Shown here in pieces: positions 31,351 through 40,215 of a stretch of 64,000 bases of DNA (the first letter of the stretch is position 1; each line of letters starts with the position of its first letter). Source of the stretch: a virus; the IMG/VR virus record IMGVR_UViG_3300021185_001461, positions 1-64,000 of that record; one strand, 5' to 3'. A program made the translations under genes and the position numbers. The notes beneath the pieces are model-generated. The model worked only from the letters and a program-made list of their open reading frames with translations. It was not told the origin of the DNA and did no database searches.

Positions 31351-33783
31351 TTAGTTTAATTCGCCAGTATTTACAATTCTAATTGGAATGTAAATAAATT
31401 CTGCTGATTTTGTAGGCTCAATTGCTACGTCAACATAGAATTCATTAGCATCAATTCTTGCTGGTGTGTTGTTTGTTTCATCACATACTACTGCGAAGTC
31501 ATAAACACCACGTTGCCTCATGATATTTGATAAAAATCCTTCAAAAGTTGCTTTAGCATTTTCTCTTGTACCTGCATCATTTGGTTCAAACAAGTAAGGT
31601 CTTGCTATTACGGCAAAACGTTCTCTTAGATAAGCAGTAAGTCTTGCAACGTTAACTCTGTCTAATGCTGAAGCACCTGCATGTAATGATTTTTGACCAA
31701 ATACAACTACTCCGTCTGTCGGGAATGTTGCAATTGGATTCATCTTTTGTTCATACATTGCATCTCTAGAACCTTGTGTTAATGATAGTTTAACAAACTC
31801 GTCTTCATTGTTTAAGTAACCAACGCTAGTTGCATTTTGTACAACACCACGTGTTAAACCTGCTGGTGCAAACCATTGGAAGCTCACGTTATCACTGTAT
31901 GCATATGTGTATAATGCAATGTGTGATGCTGGAGCAACAACGTTATCACCTGTAGAAGGGTTAGTTGTTAATGCATGTGGATAATAAACTGCACTGTAAG
32001 TGTTTGATGTTACTAATCCGTCTTCGCCATTTTCTGTAGCAGTAGTTCCTTGTTTCCAAGCAATTGCTTCAGTTTGGTTTAAACGGAATGGAGCGTCAAC
32101 AATAACAAATGCTGTTTCATCTCTATCACTATTTAATGTTACCATTTCATCATACATTTCTGTATAACCTGGAGCTGCAATTAAACGGAACGCTACTGTA
32201 TCTTCACGTAGTTCTGAACCACTTGCTGCTGCCTGCATTGCTGTTGTAACAACTTTACGCTGAGCTAATCTACCAAACGAACCTTTGCCGTTTGCTTGAT
32301 TGCCTGCTTTGTTACGCCATTTCCATGTAGTTCCTAATGAACCATCATATTCTCTAACTGTGTTAGCTGAACGACACATGTTAATACCAGTCATTCCAGT
32401 TGGGTGTACTAATGGATCTGGAGCACCTGCTAATAGAGTTGCTTCAAATGTATCTACAGTTGTATCGTTAGCAGTAATATCGCCAAATACAACACCACCA
32501 CTTGTGCTTTGATCTGTACCATCTTTAACTACCCATGCAGTACCATTGTGTCTGTAAATTACAGGGTAACCGCTTGCGTCTGTATCAACCCAATAGTCAC
32601 CGTCAGCTAGTGCGTTACCGCCTGTGTCTGATGTTGGTGCTGTTGTAGTGTATTGTACATCTGCTGCACGTTTCCATTTTTGTGTACCTGAGTCTGATAC
32701 AACTTCGTAAACTGCTAATTCGTTTACATCTGGATCAAACCACATAGTACCAGTTACTGGATTACCAGTTGGTTGTGTAGTTGAAGCAGTCATAATAAAA
32801 CCGCCTGTTCCTGCAGAACCGTCTGATGAGATTGAATCCCAATCGTTGCCTGAACTGTCATAGCGTTTAAGTTCAATTGATGATGTTGTATCATCAAAAT
32901 CAAACCAAAGGTCGCCTTCGCCTAATGATCTAGCTACACCGCTACTACCGTCTTGTGGAATATCGCCTGTTGTTCCATCTGGAGCTGAATCATCTGCATA
33001 TGTAATTGCTTTACTTACAAATGAACCTGCTGTTGTTGTAAACAAACTAGGTGCAATATCTAAACCTGAACCTGGAGTTGTTGTTTTAATCCAAACATCA
33101 TCTGCTGATGGGCTTGATGGTGCTGAGTAATGTGGAGCAAATGTAGTATCTGCGTTTACTAATGCATCCCAACTACCACTTACACCTTTATAGTAATGTA
33201 ATTTAGTACTAGATGTACTGTTTACTATTTCAACTAAGTAGTTACCATTAACTACTGTGGCTGTTGCTGCGCCTGCCGTAGAAACTATTTCTACTGTAGG
33301 AGTTTGCTCAACCCATGCTGTTCCTGACCATTCAAAAATACCCATGCTTGCACCTGTTGGATTTAACCAATAAGTATTATTTGCTGGATCACCTGCTGGT
33401 GCTGATGAACTTGGTCTAAGTTCTGTTAGGTTAACATCAGCACGTACTATGTGTGCCGCTGACGCTTGTCCTAAAAATGAATATGCTGCCAAAAGCCCGT
33501 ATTCGTTAGTTTCGTCACCTTGTTGAACTGTACCAGCTACTTTATGGAAATCAACGTTTCCAAAGTATTGTGTAAGTTCTCTTTGTGAAGTAACTAGAAT
33601 AGGCTTTCCTGCGTTTGCAGACTTTGTATATTTTGCAATGCCATCTGATTCAGTAAGGGTAGGATCCGCCTTATCCTCACCAGTAGCAATGAATAACATA
33701 GGAACAGTGCCGGCTCCGGCTGGGCCGTATACTGATTCGTCTGTTACTGAAACCTGTACGCCAGGTGAAGTAAGATTTGCCAT
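31351..33783 (-). CDS. 18: Tail sheath protein gp18 with inserted surface repeats (810 aa)
   Basis: Forms the contractile sheath. The N-terminus (SPGVQVSVTDESVY) and C-terminus (RINANEFYVDVAIEPT-like block and FIYIPIRI) match the sheath family. At 810 aa it exceeds T4's 659: residues about 135-430 hold some five copies of a beta module of the form GdxWxD...xxxYxxxGxxW (for example NTYWLNP..FEWSGTAW; GDYWVDTDASGYPVIYRHNG). In T4 the matching region protrudes outward, so these are probable surface decorations. A late-type box lies 49 bases upstream. Confidence 0.93.
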   Translation of the reverse strand: MANLTSPGVQVSVTDESVYGPAGAGTVPMLFIATGEDKADPTLTESDGIAKYTKSANAGKPILVTSQRELTQYFGNVDFHKVAGTVQQGDETNEYGLLAAYSFLGQASAAHIVRADVNLTELRPSSSAPAGDPANNTYWLNPTGASMGIFEWSGTAWVEQTPTVEIVSTAGAATATVVNGNYLVEIVNSTSSTKLHYYKGVSGSWDALVNADTTFAPHYSAPSSPSADDVWIKTTTPGSGLDIAPSLFTTTAGSFVSKAITYADDSAPDGTTGDIPQDGSSGVARSLGEGDLWFDFDDTTSSIELKRYDSSGNDWDSISSDGSAGTGGFIMTASTTQPTGNPVTGTMWFDPDVNELAVYEVVSDSGTQKWKRAADVQYTTTAPTSDTGGNALADGDYWVDTDASGYPVIYRHNGTAWVVKDGTDQSTSGGVVFGDITANDTTVDTFEATLLAGAPDPLVHPTGMTGINMCRSANTVREYDGSLGTTWKWRNKAGNQANGKGSFGRLAQRKVVTTAMQAAASGSELREDTVAFRLIAAPGYTEMYDEMVTLNSDRDETAFVIVDAPFRLNQTEAIAWKQGTTATENGEDGLVTSNTYSAVYYPHALTTNPSTGDNVVAPASHIALYTYAYSDNVSFQWFAPAGLTRGVVQNATSVGYLNNEDEFVKLSLTQGSRDAMYEQKMNPIATFPTDGVVVFGQKSLHAGASALDRVNVARLTAYLRERFAVIARPYLFEPNDAGTRENAKATFEGFLSNIMRQRGVYDFAVVCDETNNTPARIDANEFYVDVAIEPTKSAEFIYIPIRIVNTGELN

Positions 33784-33832
33784 GTTATAGCTCCTTTTCT
33801 ATTATAGGCTATTGCCTAAATTTACTATACAT

Positions 33833-33840
33833 GTATTTAT
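33833..33840 (-). promoter_or_regulatory. Late promoter-like box (AATAAATAC)
   Basis: Minus-strand ATAAATAC 49 bases before the gp18 ATG at 33783. Confidence 0.65.
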
Positions 33841-33876
33841 TTGTTTTTGCTTAAATCGGGGGTTTATAGAGTTAAC

Positions 33877-34674
33877 TTAGTTGTTATTTGAGGCTATATT
33901 TATCAAAAGGTCCTCAAAACTTTCACAAATGCACCTTTCAAATCCATCTGCCCACAGTCCATGAATAATCATATGGATTCTATTTTCTGTTCCTGTATGC
34001 AATACACTGTGATTCCTTCCAATATCAATAGCACGAGCCTCGCCTGGTTGCCATGGTATTAGTCCTGCTTCTTCTAGTGCAAACTCTACGCCTGGGGGAT
34101 TGCTAAGAGCTACATTAAATGCAGCCATTCGTCTTTCTTTAAAATCACTATGTGGCTGAATAAAACCCTCTGGCTCTAATAACATATATCTGACTCTATG
34201 ATATTCTTTAATTGGAAAAGTATTCTTTAACCATTCAACTGTAACTGGGCAATCTTTTGCAATTTCTGTCCAAGTATACGGTGCTATATTATCTTCAGAA
34301 TCAATTCCTTCTTCTACATAATAATTTGCAGGTTGTGTTCTTTCTGCTGACTGTCCGTGTACTGCAATACTGCTCCATCCTGGATTCCACCCACCTCTAT
34401 GTTTAACAAACCTATCAAGGAATTGTTCAGCTTCAGCAGTCATTTCTTTATAAGGTACTGGTATATTTAAAAGTAAACTAGGACAGTTACTATCTTGTAT
34501 AATCCATTTTGCATATTTATTTTCAACACGTTTATCATTTTTCCAATTATCAAATTCATTACCTGGTATTTTTAAACCATGATAATGGTTTGTAGTTTGT
34601 TTGCATTCAGTAATAAATTCTTTTACTTCTTTTAAATTATTAAAGTACTCACTGTCTTTTTTTATTTGTTCCAT
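33877..34674 (-). CDS. Aspartyl/asparaginyl beta-hydroxylase-like oxygenase (265 aa)
   Basis: Another Fe(II)/2OG-type protein, of the beta-hydroxylase class: H175-S-D177 (IQPHSDFKE), H222 or H226 (RNHSVLHTG) and R232 (ENRIHMIIH). The tryptophan-rich N-terminal half could bind its target. It overlaps the 474-aa gene upstream by 13 bases, forming a two-gene late message. In bacteria such enzymes hydroxylate Asp, Asn, Arg or Pro residues; here the substrate may be a virion or host protein. Confidence 0.7.
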   Translation of the reverse strand: MEQIKKDSEYFNNLKEVKEFITECKQTTNHYHGLKIPGNEFDNWKNDKRVENKYAKWIIQDSNCPSLLLNIPVPYKEMTAEAEQFLDRFVKHRGGWNPGWSSIAVHGQSAERTQPANYYVEEGIDSEDNIAPYTWTEIAKDCPVTVEWLKNTFPIKEYHRVRYMLLEPEGFIQPHSDFKERRMAAFNVALSNPPGVEFALEEAGLIPWQPGEARAIDIGRNHSVLHTGTENRIHMIIHGLWADGFERCICESFEDLLINIASNNN

Positions 34675-36086
34675 TTTAAAAGCCTAAATATATGTTGTTC
34701 TGATAATTCAGAAAAATCTGTACGAGCAATATGTTCATCTATCCAATTTATTCGTCGAAAATCACTGTTACAATCAGCATTGTATACTAGCATATTATTA
34801 TCTACGCTACGTTCATGTAATTTATGTAATAATTCTCTACCTAATTCATACCTTTGTTGTAGGCTATAATAAAACGAAGTAGGCATATAATGAAAAACAT
34901 TACTAAGATGAATGTATGTCATTTTATTTTCAATACGTCTTGTAAATCCTTTATATTGATGTACATCAAACAAATTAAGTTGTTCAGTTCTTATATTGAT
35001 TAAACCAAATTCTTCTTTTTTCCATTCAGCAAAACCTTCTTTGTTTAATTCGTCTATTAGTTCTTGAGCATTAATTAGTTGGTTTTGTCCCTTAAAGTTT
35101 ATTCCCTCTGCAGAGTCCATAATCTTTTTTGCAAATTCAATATAAGAAGTATTTGGATCATATTCATCAAATATCTTTAAGGTATATTTTATTGCACTAG
35201 GAGAAACATCATATATAAGAACAGTATCTCGGCGTTTTAGTCCTAATTTAAATGCAAAAATAAGTGCAGTTAATCCAGAAGCAGGACAGACTATTTGCTC
35301 AAATAAAGGCCATCGGTGTTTGGCAGTAGCTAATTCCATAAGTTCAAATGGAATTGTTTCAGTATTAGCAATAAAAAATGAGTTATTAAATTGAATCTCT
35401 TCTAGAAATTGTGACCTATGTCGAGGCCCATCTTCTTTTACTTCTGCATATGCATATTGCTTTGCTACTCTACATTCATGTGACCATGATAATATTTTTT
35501 CTCCAGATTCTATTAAAGACTTTACTATATTCCAACCTTCGCCTCGTTGTCCCTGATATGTTTTTAAATCTTTACCAGGAGCAATCCAATGTGGTGTATA
35601 TTGATCATGATGATTTTCTTTACTACGTATAGGTACTATTGTTTCAAGTGGTGAATCCCATGTTCTTTCTCCCCATTCAGGAAAGCCAGCTTCTGCCCAC
35701 CAATTGAGATCTATAAAAAATGCTTGTGGATGTACTTCGTAATAACCTTCTTGTCTGTCTAATACGTGACCAATAAACTTAGCATCTGGGTTTGCTTCAT
35801 GAAACTTTTTAAACTCTGGTAAAAAGCTATCTCCACGTAAAGTAGTTCCTTGTTTAAATACAATTATCTGTGAAAAACCGTCTTTGTGTGCTTGAGTTAA
35901 TAAATCAAATATAGTGTCGCCTGCAAACTGTTTATCAAAAAATATTCCAAATTCAACTGACCAATAATCGGTCATATTTTTTGTATAACCTTTTGCAAAA
36001 TCATCTTTAATATTGTTGTTATATAACCAACCAACTGTTATTTCTTTGTTTTGGCTTTTTGATTTCCACCATTCTTCATTAAACAT
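34662..36086 (-). CDS. Two-domain protein with methyltransferase-like C-terminal half (474 aa)
   Basis: The N-terminal domain (residues about 1-250) is aromatic, with a Rossmann-like strand pattern (SQIIVFKQGTTLRG; DAKFIGHVLDR), and unidentified. The C-terminal half has VCPASGLTALIFAFKLGL followed by VLIYDVSPSA, a possible SAM-binding motif I and acidic second strand. LSNVFHYMP and the C-terminus add weak support. It is coupled with the beta-hydroxylase-like gene and driven by a late-type box. A glycosyltransferase-plus-methyltransferase fusion is one reading. Motifs are weak, so the call is cautious. Confidence 0.5.
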   Translation of the reverse strand: MFNEEWWKSKSQNKEITVGWLYNNNIKDDFAKGYTKNMTDYWSVEFGIFFDKQFAGDTIFDLLTQAHKDGFSQIIVFKQGTTLRGDSFLPEFKKFHEANPDAKFIGHVLDRQEGYYEVHPQAFFIDLNWWAEAGFPEWGERTWDSPLETIVPIRSKENHHDQYTPHWIAPGKDLKTYQGQRGEGWNIVKSLIESGEKILSWSHECRVAKQYAYAEVKEDGPRHRSQFLEEIQFNNSFFIANTETIPFELMELATAKHRWPLFEQIVCPASGLTALIFAFKLGLKRRDTVLIYDVSPSAIKYTLKIFDEYDPNTSYIEFAKKIMDSAEGINFKGQNQLINAQELIDELNKEGFAEWKKEEFGLINIRTEQLNLFDVHQYKGFTRRIENKMTYIHLSNVFHYMPTSFYYSLQQRYELGRELLHKLHERSVDNNMLVYNADCNSDFRRINWIDEHIARTDFSELSEQHIFRLLKWNK

Positions 36087-36108
36087 ATACTACACTCCTA
36101 TTATGTAT

Positions 36109-36116
36109 ATATTTAT
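36109..36116 (-). promoter_or_regulatory. Late promoter-like box (TATAAATATA)
   Basis: Minus-strand ATAAATAT, with T before it (TATAAATA, exactly the T4 consensus), 22 bases before the ATG at 36086. Confidence 0.65.
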
Positions 36117-36134
36117 ACATAACGAGTTTGAGAT

Positions 36135-36776
36135 TTATGCTAACTTTTCTATAGTGTGAATTTTAAGATCTTCAATAGTAGATGTGTTCAGTAATTCAAC
36201 ATCAAAATCCCAACCTGCCCAGCTCCATTCACTTTTATGTACATTTGAATATTTGCCGGCCATTCCATCTACAAGATGTGTTCGTTTATTTGTTGCGGTA
36301 GCTATGTTCATTGTAGAAGCAATGTTCCACCAATCAGGTTTATCGTCTCTCCATACAACTGCTGTAGTTCCACCTAAGTTTTTGATTGCTTGTAATTCGT
36401 TAAAGAATCTACAATCACTTATTACTACATTTTTTTCTGAATTTATGATTTGTCTTTCGCAAGCCGCTACCCATATATCAGGATGCCAATGTGTTCTTAA
36501 TGCATCAGTTCCTATTTGTTGTAACGCAAGTCGCGGTGTGAAGTTTGGCATATCTAAACGGTCAGCCCACCATTCATCAACTGTTTCTCTCCATACTCTG
36601 CCTTCTGGAGTATTGCCTTCTAATAGTATTCTATCCCATCCAAATATATTAGCACATGCATCTTTTAATACACCTGCAAAACTAACCCTTTCAAATCCCT
36701 CTTCAATTAGGAATCCTGCGGCTGTATCTTTGCCGTGTCCGATAAGTCCACATATGCCAATTATTTTTTTCTTCAT
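36135..36776 (-). CDS. 1: Deoxynucleoside monophosphate kinase (T4 gene 1)
   Basis: Phosphorylates dNMPs for phage DNA synthesis. The P-loop is G10-LIGHGKDT18; the following region (FERVSFAGVLKDACANIFGW) and LALQQIGTDALR match the dNMP-kinase family, and VVISDCRFFNEL provides the Walker B-type acidic residue. Length 213 aa (T4 241). The sigma70 promoter puts the start of transcription at the ATG, and there is no Shine-Dalgarno sequence, so the message is probably leaderless. Confidence 0.9.
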   Translation of the reverse strand: MKKKIIGICGLIGHGKDTAAGFLIEEGFERVSFAGVLKDACANIFGWDRILLEGNTPEGRVWRETVDEWWADRLDMPNFTPRLALQQIGTDALRTHWHPDIWVAACERQIINSEKNVVISDCRFFNELQAIKNLGGTTAVVWRDDKPDWWNIASTMNIATATNKRTHLVDGMAGKYSNVHKSEWSWAGWDFDVELLNTSTIEDLKIHTIEKLA

Positions 36777-36782
36777 GTTTAT

Positions 36783-36811
36783 ATTATACTAACTTTCTAT
36801 AAAAATGTCAA
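36783..36811 (-). promoter_or_regulatory. Sigma70-type promoter for gene 1
   Basis: Minus strand: -35 TTGACA (36806-36811), 17-base spacer, -10 TATAAT (36783-36788), a perfect consensus. It overlaps the end of the upstream Cys-rich gene. The expected start is at about 36776, the ATG itself. Confidence 0.8.
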
Positions 36812-37086
36812 GTTCTTCTTTTACTTAAATCACGCATATGTTTTAATAATTGCTTCCAAGTAGGTGTTGGCTTTTTTTCTATTTTGGGTATGATGTATGT
36901 TTTTGGTTTAGTGGTTGTTGTACACTGATTACATCTGCAATGATCACAAATTTTAATTTGTCTATATTCTCCGCCGTCTATTGCATAGTCTTGTGCTTCT
37001 GCATATCTGGCTGTTCCACAATGTGAACCCCAACCGCAATTCTGACAAGAACCGCCGTTGTGATCGTGAATTGTGTTTAGATGCAT
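36808..37086 (-). CDS. Cysteine-rich zinc-binding-type protein (92 aa)
   Basis: Two Cys clusters: C14-x2-C17-x5-C23 (GSCQNCGWGSHC) and C47-x2-C50-x-C52-x2-C55 (CDHCRCNQC), plus several histidines, enough for two zinc sites. The C-terminus is basic and proline-rich. Its ATG abuts the stop of gene 13. There is no recognisable family; zinc-ribbon proteins of this size often bind DNA or RNA polymerase. Confidence 0.65.
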   Translation of the reverse strand: MHLNTIHDHNGGSCQNCGWGSHCGTARYAEAQDYAIDGGEYRQIKICDHCRCNQCTTTTKPKTYIIPKIEKKPTPTWKQLLKHMRDLSKRRT

Positions 37087-37824
37087 TTAACCAATAACAA
37101 ATCCAAGCCCAGTGCTTCCATCGTTATACAATGTAAGTTCTGTCTCTAGCTTATCAATTTCTGTCAAAGCGTCTGTACGTAATTGGTCTGCGTTCATTGT
37201 AGTACCACCTTGTGGTCCTGCTATCTGTGTAAATTTACCACGTGCTTCTGCAAGCATTAATCTTGCGTGTGCAAATGCGTAATCCTTTATCCAAGGACCA
37301 GCATATGTATCTTCTAGTAAACTTTCTGTAGGTCTGAAGTTATAACAATGCAGTACTGCATTGTCATCTGCTTTAATTTTTCTTTGTAGGATTAATTTTT
37401 TATCTTGTGGGCGCCAAGTAAACAATAGTTCTGCGCCAAATAGTCTACCCATTGTTTCTCTGTTTTGTTGTAGGAAATCAAAACTTGATAGTCCACCGTT
37501 TCTGCTACTACCTAACAAGTATGTGTTAAGGTAAGCCGCTTGGAATGGTTCTATGTCATTTCCTGTTCCACTGCTTACACCAGTTGTACGTCTGTAAATA
37601 TCACGTACTTCCATTACTTCTGATGGGAGTGTATATTCGCTTTGATCTTTTATCATTTCAAGAATGATAAAACTTTCTTCTACGGCATTTTCGGCACGTT
37701 GTCTATATTTTGCTAATGCCTTATCGGCGGCAAGTTCGTAGTGTTCTGGATCGAGTTCAACATCGACCATTCCACCGCCTAAGCGTAGTTCTATTTCTTT
37801 TTGAAGTTTGTTTATAGCTGCCAT
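37087..37824 (-). CDS. 13: Neck protein gp13-like (245 aa)
   Basis: The protein begins with a helical block (IELRLGGGMVDVELDPEHYE) and contains SEYTLPSEVMEVRDIYRRTTG and WIKDYAFAHARLMLAEARG, features I associate with the gp13 neck/head-closure protein of marine T4-like phages. Gp13 and gp14 seal the filled head and form the neck. It is shorter than T4 gp13 (309 aa). A late-type box lies 17 bases upstream. Its usual partner gp14 is not adjacent but on the other strand at 41837. Confidence 0.7.
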   Translation of the reverse strand: MAAINKLQKEIELRLGGGMVDVELDPEHYELAADKALAKYRQRAENAVEESFIILEMIKDQSEYTLPSEVMEVRDIYRRTTGVSSGTGNDIEPFQAAYLNTYLLGSSRNGGLSSFDFLQQNRETMGRLFGAELLFTWRPQDKKLILQRKIKADDNAVLHCYNFRPTESLLEDTYAGPWIKDYAFAHARLMLAEARGKFTQIAGPQGGTTMNADQLRTDALTEIDKLETELTLYNDGSTGLGFVIG

Positions 37825-37841
37825 TTAAATTCTCCTACTAT

Positions 37842-37849
37842 GTATTTAT
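37842..37849 (-). promoter_or_regulatory. Late promoter-like box (GATAAATAC)
   Basis: Minus-strand GATAAATAC within the imperfect hairpin CTATGATAAATACATAG, 17 bases before the gp13 ATG at 37824. Confidence 0.7.
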
Positions 37850-37856
37850 CATAGTA

Positions 37857-39143
37857 TCACTTATTAAAGGCGGCTAATAAGATAGTCTCTCCATTAATAC
37901 GTCCATTTAACTTAGTTTCAGTTGTTTTTAATGTTTCAAACAATTTTTCTGTCTTTGCTCTAGTGGCTTTTTTAACTTCTGGTAAAAACTCTTGTGGTTT
38001 ACGTATTGTTCGTTGCAAGCTCTTTTCTTCGTCATAACCAGTTATAGTAGTTCCTTTAACACTTAGTCCACTGCCTTCACGTTTTAGTCCCATAGGGTCT
38101 ACGTTCTTAGCATAGTACATTCCAATCTTACGGTTTTTAGTGTTAAAAACCACCAGTATACGGGCGTAAACGATTTCTGCTGGCATTATGCTACCTAAAC
38201 CGTATTCGGTGTCTGTTTGCTTAAATTTGAGCTTCTTAACAATGTCTTCTGGGCTCTTTGTACGTGTCTTACGTGGCTTGCGATTTGCTTTGCTTTCTGC
38301 TTCAACAATATCACATGCATCAATAATTTTACGATATACTTCTAATGCACCTTTTTGTTGATCAGTGGACATGTGTTCATATCCTTCTTCCAACTGCAAA
38401 CGCATATCGTCTTTGTCTTCTTTTTTAACTTTCTTAGCAAGTTCTGTAAACTCTGCAAGATTGTCTTTGTATAAGTTGCGAATAATTCGTACATGTGCCT
38501 GTTTTGCAGTTGCTCTACGTAGCAATGTATCTGGTTTAAAATCTTTTATAAGTTTTGGGTCATACCCACTAACTACCCATTGCTCTAAAAATTCTTCTAT
38601 CTCATCAGTCATTTGCAATGCGGCTGCATGTAATAGTTGTTGAATTGAAGGCTTTGGTCTACTTGCCCTTTTTGCTTCTGCTTCTGCTAAACGCTCAGCT
38701 TCTTCTACGTGTTCTTTGCCATCTTCAATTGCTCGTTTAACTGTTTTATGAATAAACTCACTGATTGGAGTTGGAGTGCCACTTGTGCCTGCTAAACTTT
38801 CCCAATATGCATTCCAGGCCAAATGCTGATCTGGGCAACCCATTGTAAGCATACGGCAATAATATCCTGTAGTTGCATTAATGGCTCCGGCTTTAGCTGC
38901 CTTAACACATTTTATGTCTTTTTTAGTATACCCATTTGCAAGCATCCAATCCCATGCATAATCAATAAGAACAGAAGTCTTATAATTACGATAATAATAA
39001 TCAGTCGCGGCTTGTCGTGCCTGATGATACTCTTTGCCAGACCATCCGTCTGCACCTTCCCAACTAGGATCTTTTAATTGATTTGCTCTAATTCGTTCTG
39101 ATGGCCTGCGTGGTTGCTTACGCTTTGTCTTAGGTAGTGCCAT
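37857..39143 (-). CDS. Unknown basic protein (428 aa)
   Basis: The start is the ATG at 39143, one base after the stop of a 53-aa gene; an in-frame start nine codons earlier would overlap that gene. The N-terminus is Arg/Lys/Pro-rich (MALPKTKRKQPRRPSERI). Next comes an aromatic helical region, a highly charged middle (KRASRPKPSIQQ; KKVKKEDKDDMRLQLEEG) and a beta-rich end (IVYARILVVFNTKNRKIGMY). Nucleic-acid binding is plausible given charge. I recall related proteins in marine T4-like phages without a known role. Confidence 0.6.
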   Translation of the reverse strand: MALPKTKRKQPRRPSERIRANQLKDPSWEGADGWSGKEYHQARQAATDYYYRNYKTSVLIDYAWDWMLANGYTKKDIKCVKAAKAGAINATTGYYCRMLTMGCPDQHLAWNAYWESLAGTSGTPTPISEFIHKTVKRAIEDGKEHVEEAERLAEAEAKRASRPKPSIQQLLHAAALQMTDEIEEFLEQWVVSGYDPKLIKDFKPDTLLRRATAKQAHVRIIRNLYKDNLAEFTELAKKVKKEDKDDMRLQLEEGYEHMSTDQQKGALEVYRKIIDACDIVEAESKANRKPRKTRTKSPEDIVKKLKFKQTDTEYGLGSIMPAEIVYARILVVFNTKNRKIGMYYAKNVDPMGLKREGSGLSVKGTTITGYDEEKSLQRTIRKPQEFLPEVKKATRAKTEKLFETLKTTETKLNGRINGETILLAAFNK

Positions 39144-39144
39144 T

Positions 39145-39306
39145 TTACTTTTCTCCGTTATAATCGTCAAACATTCGACGTTCCATGTCGTCGGCTATTT
39201 TTTGATACTTATCAATTACCGAAGAAATTCGTCGTTTAGCGGTTAAATCAGTGGTTTTAGAATATAATTCATTTAATTCGTCTATAAAAGATAAAATCTC
39301 TATCAT
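39145..39306 (-). CDS. Small helical protein (53 aa)
   Basis: A short reading frame starting MIEILSFIDELNELYSKTTD and ending just before the 428-aa gene (one-base gap). It is charged and helical, with KRRISSVIDKYQKIADDMER suggesting a coiled coil. It is the first gene after a sigma70-type promoter, which supports expression together with the 428-aa gene. The function is unknown. Confidence 0.55.
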   Translation of the reverse strand: MIEILSFIDELNELYSKTTDLTAKRRISSVIDKYQKIADDMERRMFDDYNGEK

Positions 39307-39340
39307 TGATTGTCACTCCAGGTTGGTATAATTTAAAACA

Positions 39341-39369
39341 AGTTTACGCTAAAACTTTTATTTCGTCAA
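39341..39369 (-). promoter_or_regulatory. Weak sigma70-type promoter for the 53-aa and 428-aa genes
   Basis: Minus strand: -35 TTGACG (39364-39369), 17-base spacer, -10 TAAACT (39341-39346). It lies across the 3' end of the upstream gene. Confidence 0.5.
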
Positions 39370-39712
39370 CCTTTTTAAATCCAAAATCTGCAACAACGTG
39401 TTTTACACCGTCTGTGCCTTCAACAATATCACCAACACTAAGACTGTGCATAGGTGCTAATCTTTCAATTAATTCTTCTGGACCCATGTTACCTACATGG
39501 AAAACACCTTCAAGATCTTCAGCAGTAATATTACTAACATGTGTATAATATCCTCTGTTGAATGCATCTGCAGAAATTTCATTTATATCATTTTTTCCAA
39601 AATTCATACTCAACCTTAGAGAATTTTTATGAACTGCGTCATGTCCTTCATCGTTAATAATATCGATTTCAGCATCTGTTAATCTAATTTGATATACTTT
39701 AAATTTTTCCAT
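39344..39712 (-). CDS. Small protein with HSLSVGD motif (122 aa)
   Basis: The C-terminal half (APMHSLSVGDIVEGTDGVKH, then VVADFGFKKVDEI) matches the SLSVGD-...-GF pattern of YodL-like domains found in mobile elements and phages. The N-terminal YQIRLTDAEIDIINDEGH is a strand-helix element. It is the third gene of the small early operon that starts at 40607. Function is unknown; such domains are suspected anti-defence or conjugation accessories, which is not established. Confidence 0.6.
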   Translation of the reverse strand: MEKFKVYQIRLTDAEIDIINDEGHDAVHKNSLRLSMNFGKNDINEISADAFNRGYYTHVSNITAEDLEGVFHVGNMGPEELIERLAPMHSLSVGDIVEGTDGVKHVVADFGFKKVDEIKVLA

Positions 39713-39714
39713 TG

Positions 39715-40215
39715 TTATACTCCTATGTTGTTAAATTCAGTTTTCATACTGTATGGTAATCCAAGACTATAACAAATATAGTCTGCATCTTTTTCATTGT
39801 CAAGTTCTTCTGCTTGCAATATCCAACGAATAGCGTCTTTACGAGTTTGACCCATATCCATGTATTTTTTAATTGAAGATTCAAACTTAGAAACTGCGTC
39901 TGCTTCCCATTTAGCTTCTTCTTCCATTTGTTCTTTAACTGCTACAGAAATTCTATCAGCTTCATTTTTAAGATCTTGTGTAGTCATTGCTTCAAAATTA
40001 TAATGACGACCTTTTGTACCATAAGCATCTTTATGACCTTCGTAAATATAAGTTGCTAACTCATCACGTTCAAGCTCTACGAGATTAGTAATACCACGTT
40101 CAATCCAATAAGCCTCATCTTCAGGATACATACCTGACCAACTACCTGGATTTGCTTCCATCCAAGCCTTAGCTTTGATATTACGTGATTTAATTTCTGC
40201 AATTAGTTCTTTCAT
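39715..40215 (-). CDS. Unknown early-type protein (166 aa)
   Basis: The start is the ATG at 40215 with GGAGAG eight to nine bases upstream; its ATG overlaps the stop of the preceding gene by one base. A GTG three codons upstream sits too close to the site. The protein is acidic-helical, with YEGHKDAYGTKGRHYNFEAM resembling a short motif (YxDxYGxKxR) that recurs in uncharacterised phage proteins. It is the second gene of the operon under the palindrome-bearing promoter. Confidence 0.6.
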   Translation of the reverse strand: MKELIAEIKSRNIKAKAWMEANPGSWSGMYPEDEAYWIERGITNLVELERDELATYIYEGHKDAYGTKGRHYNFEAMTTQDLKNEADRISVAVKEQMEEEAKWEADAVSKFESSIKKYMDMGQTRKDAIRWILQAEELDNEKDADYICYSLGLPYSMKTEFNNIGV

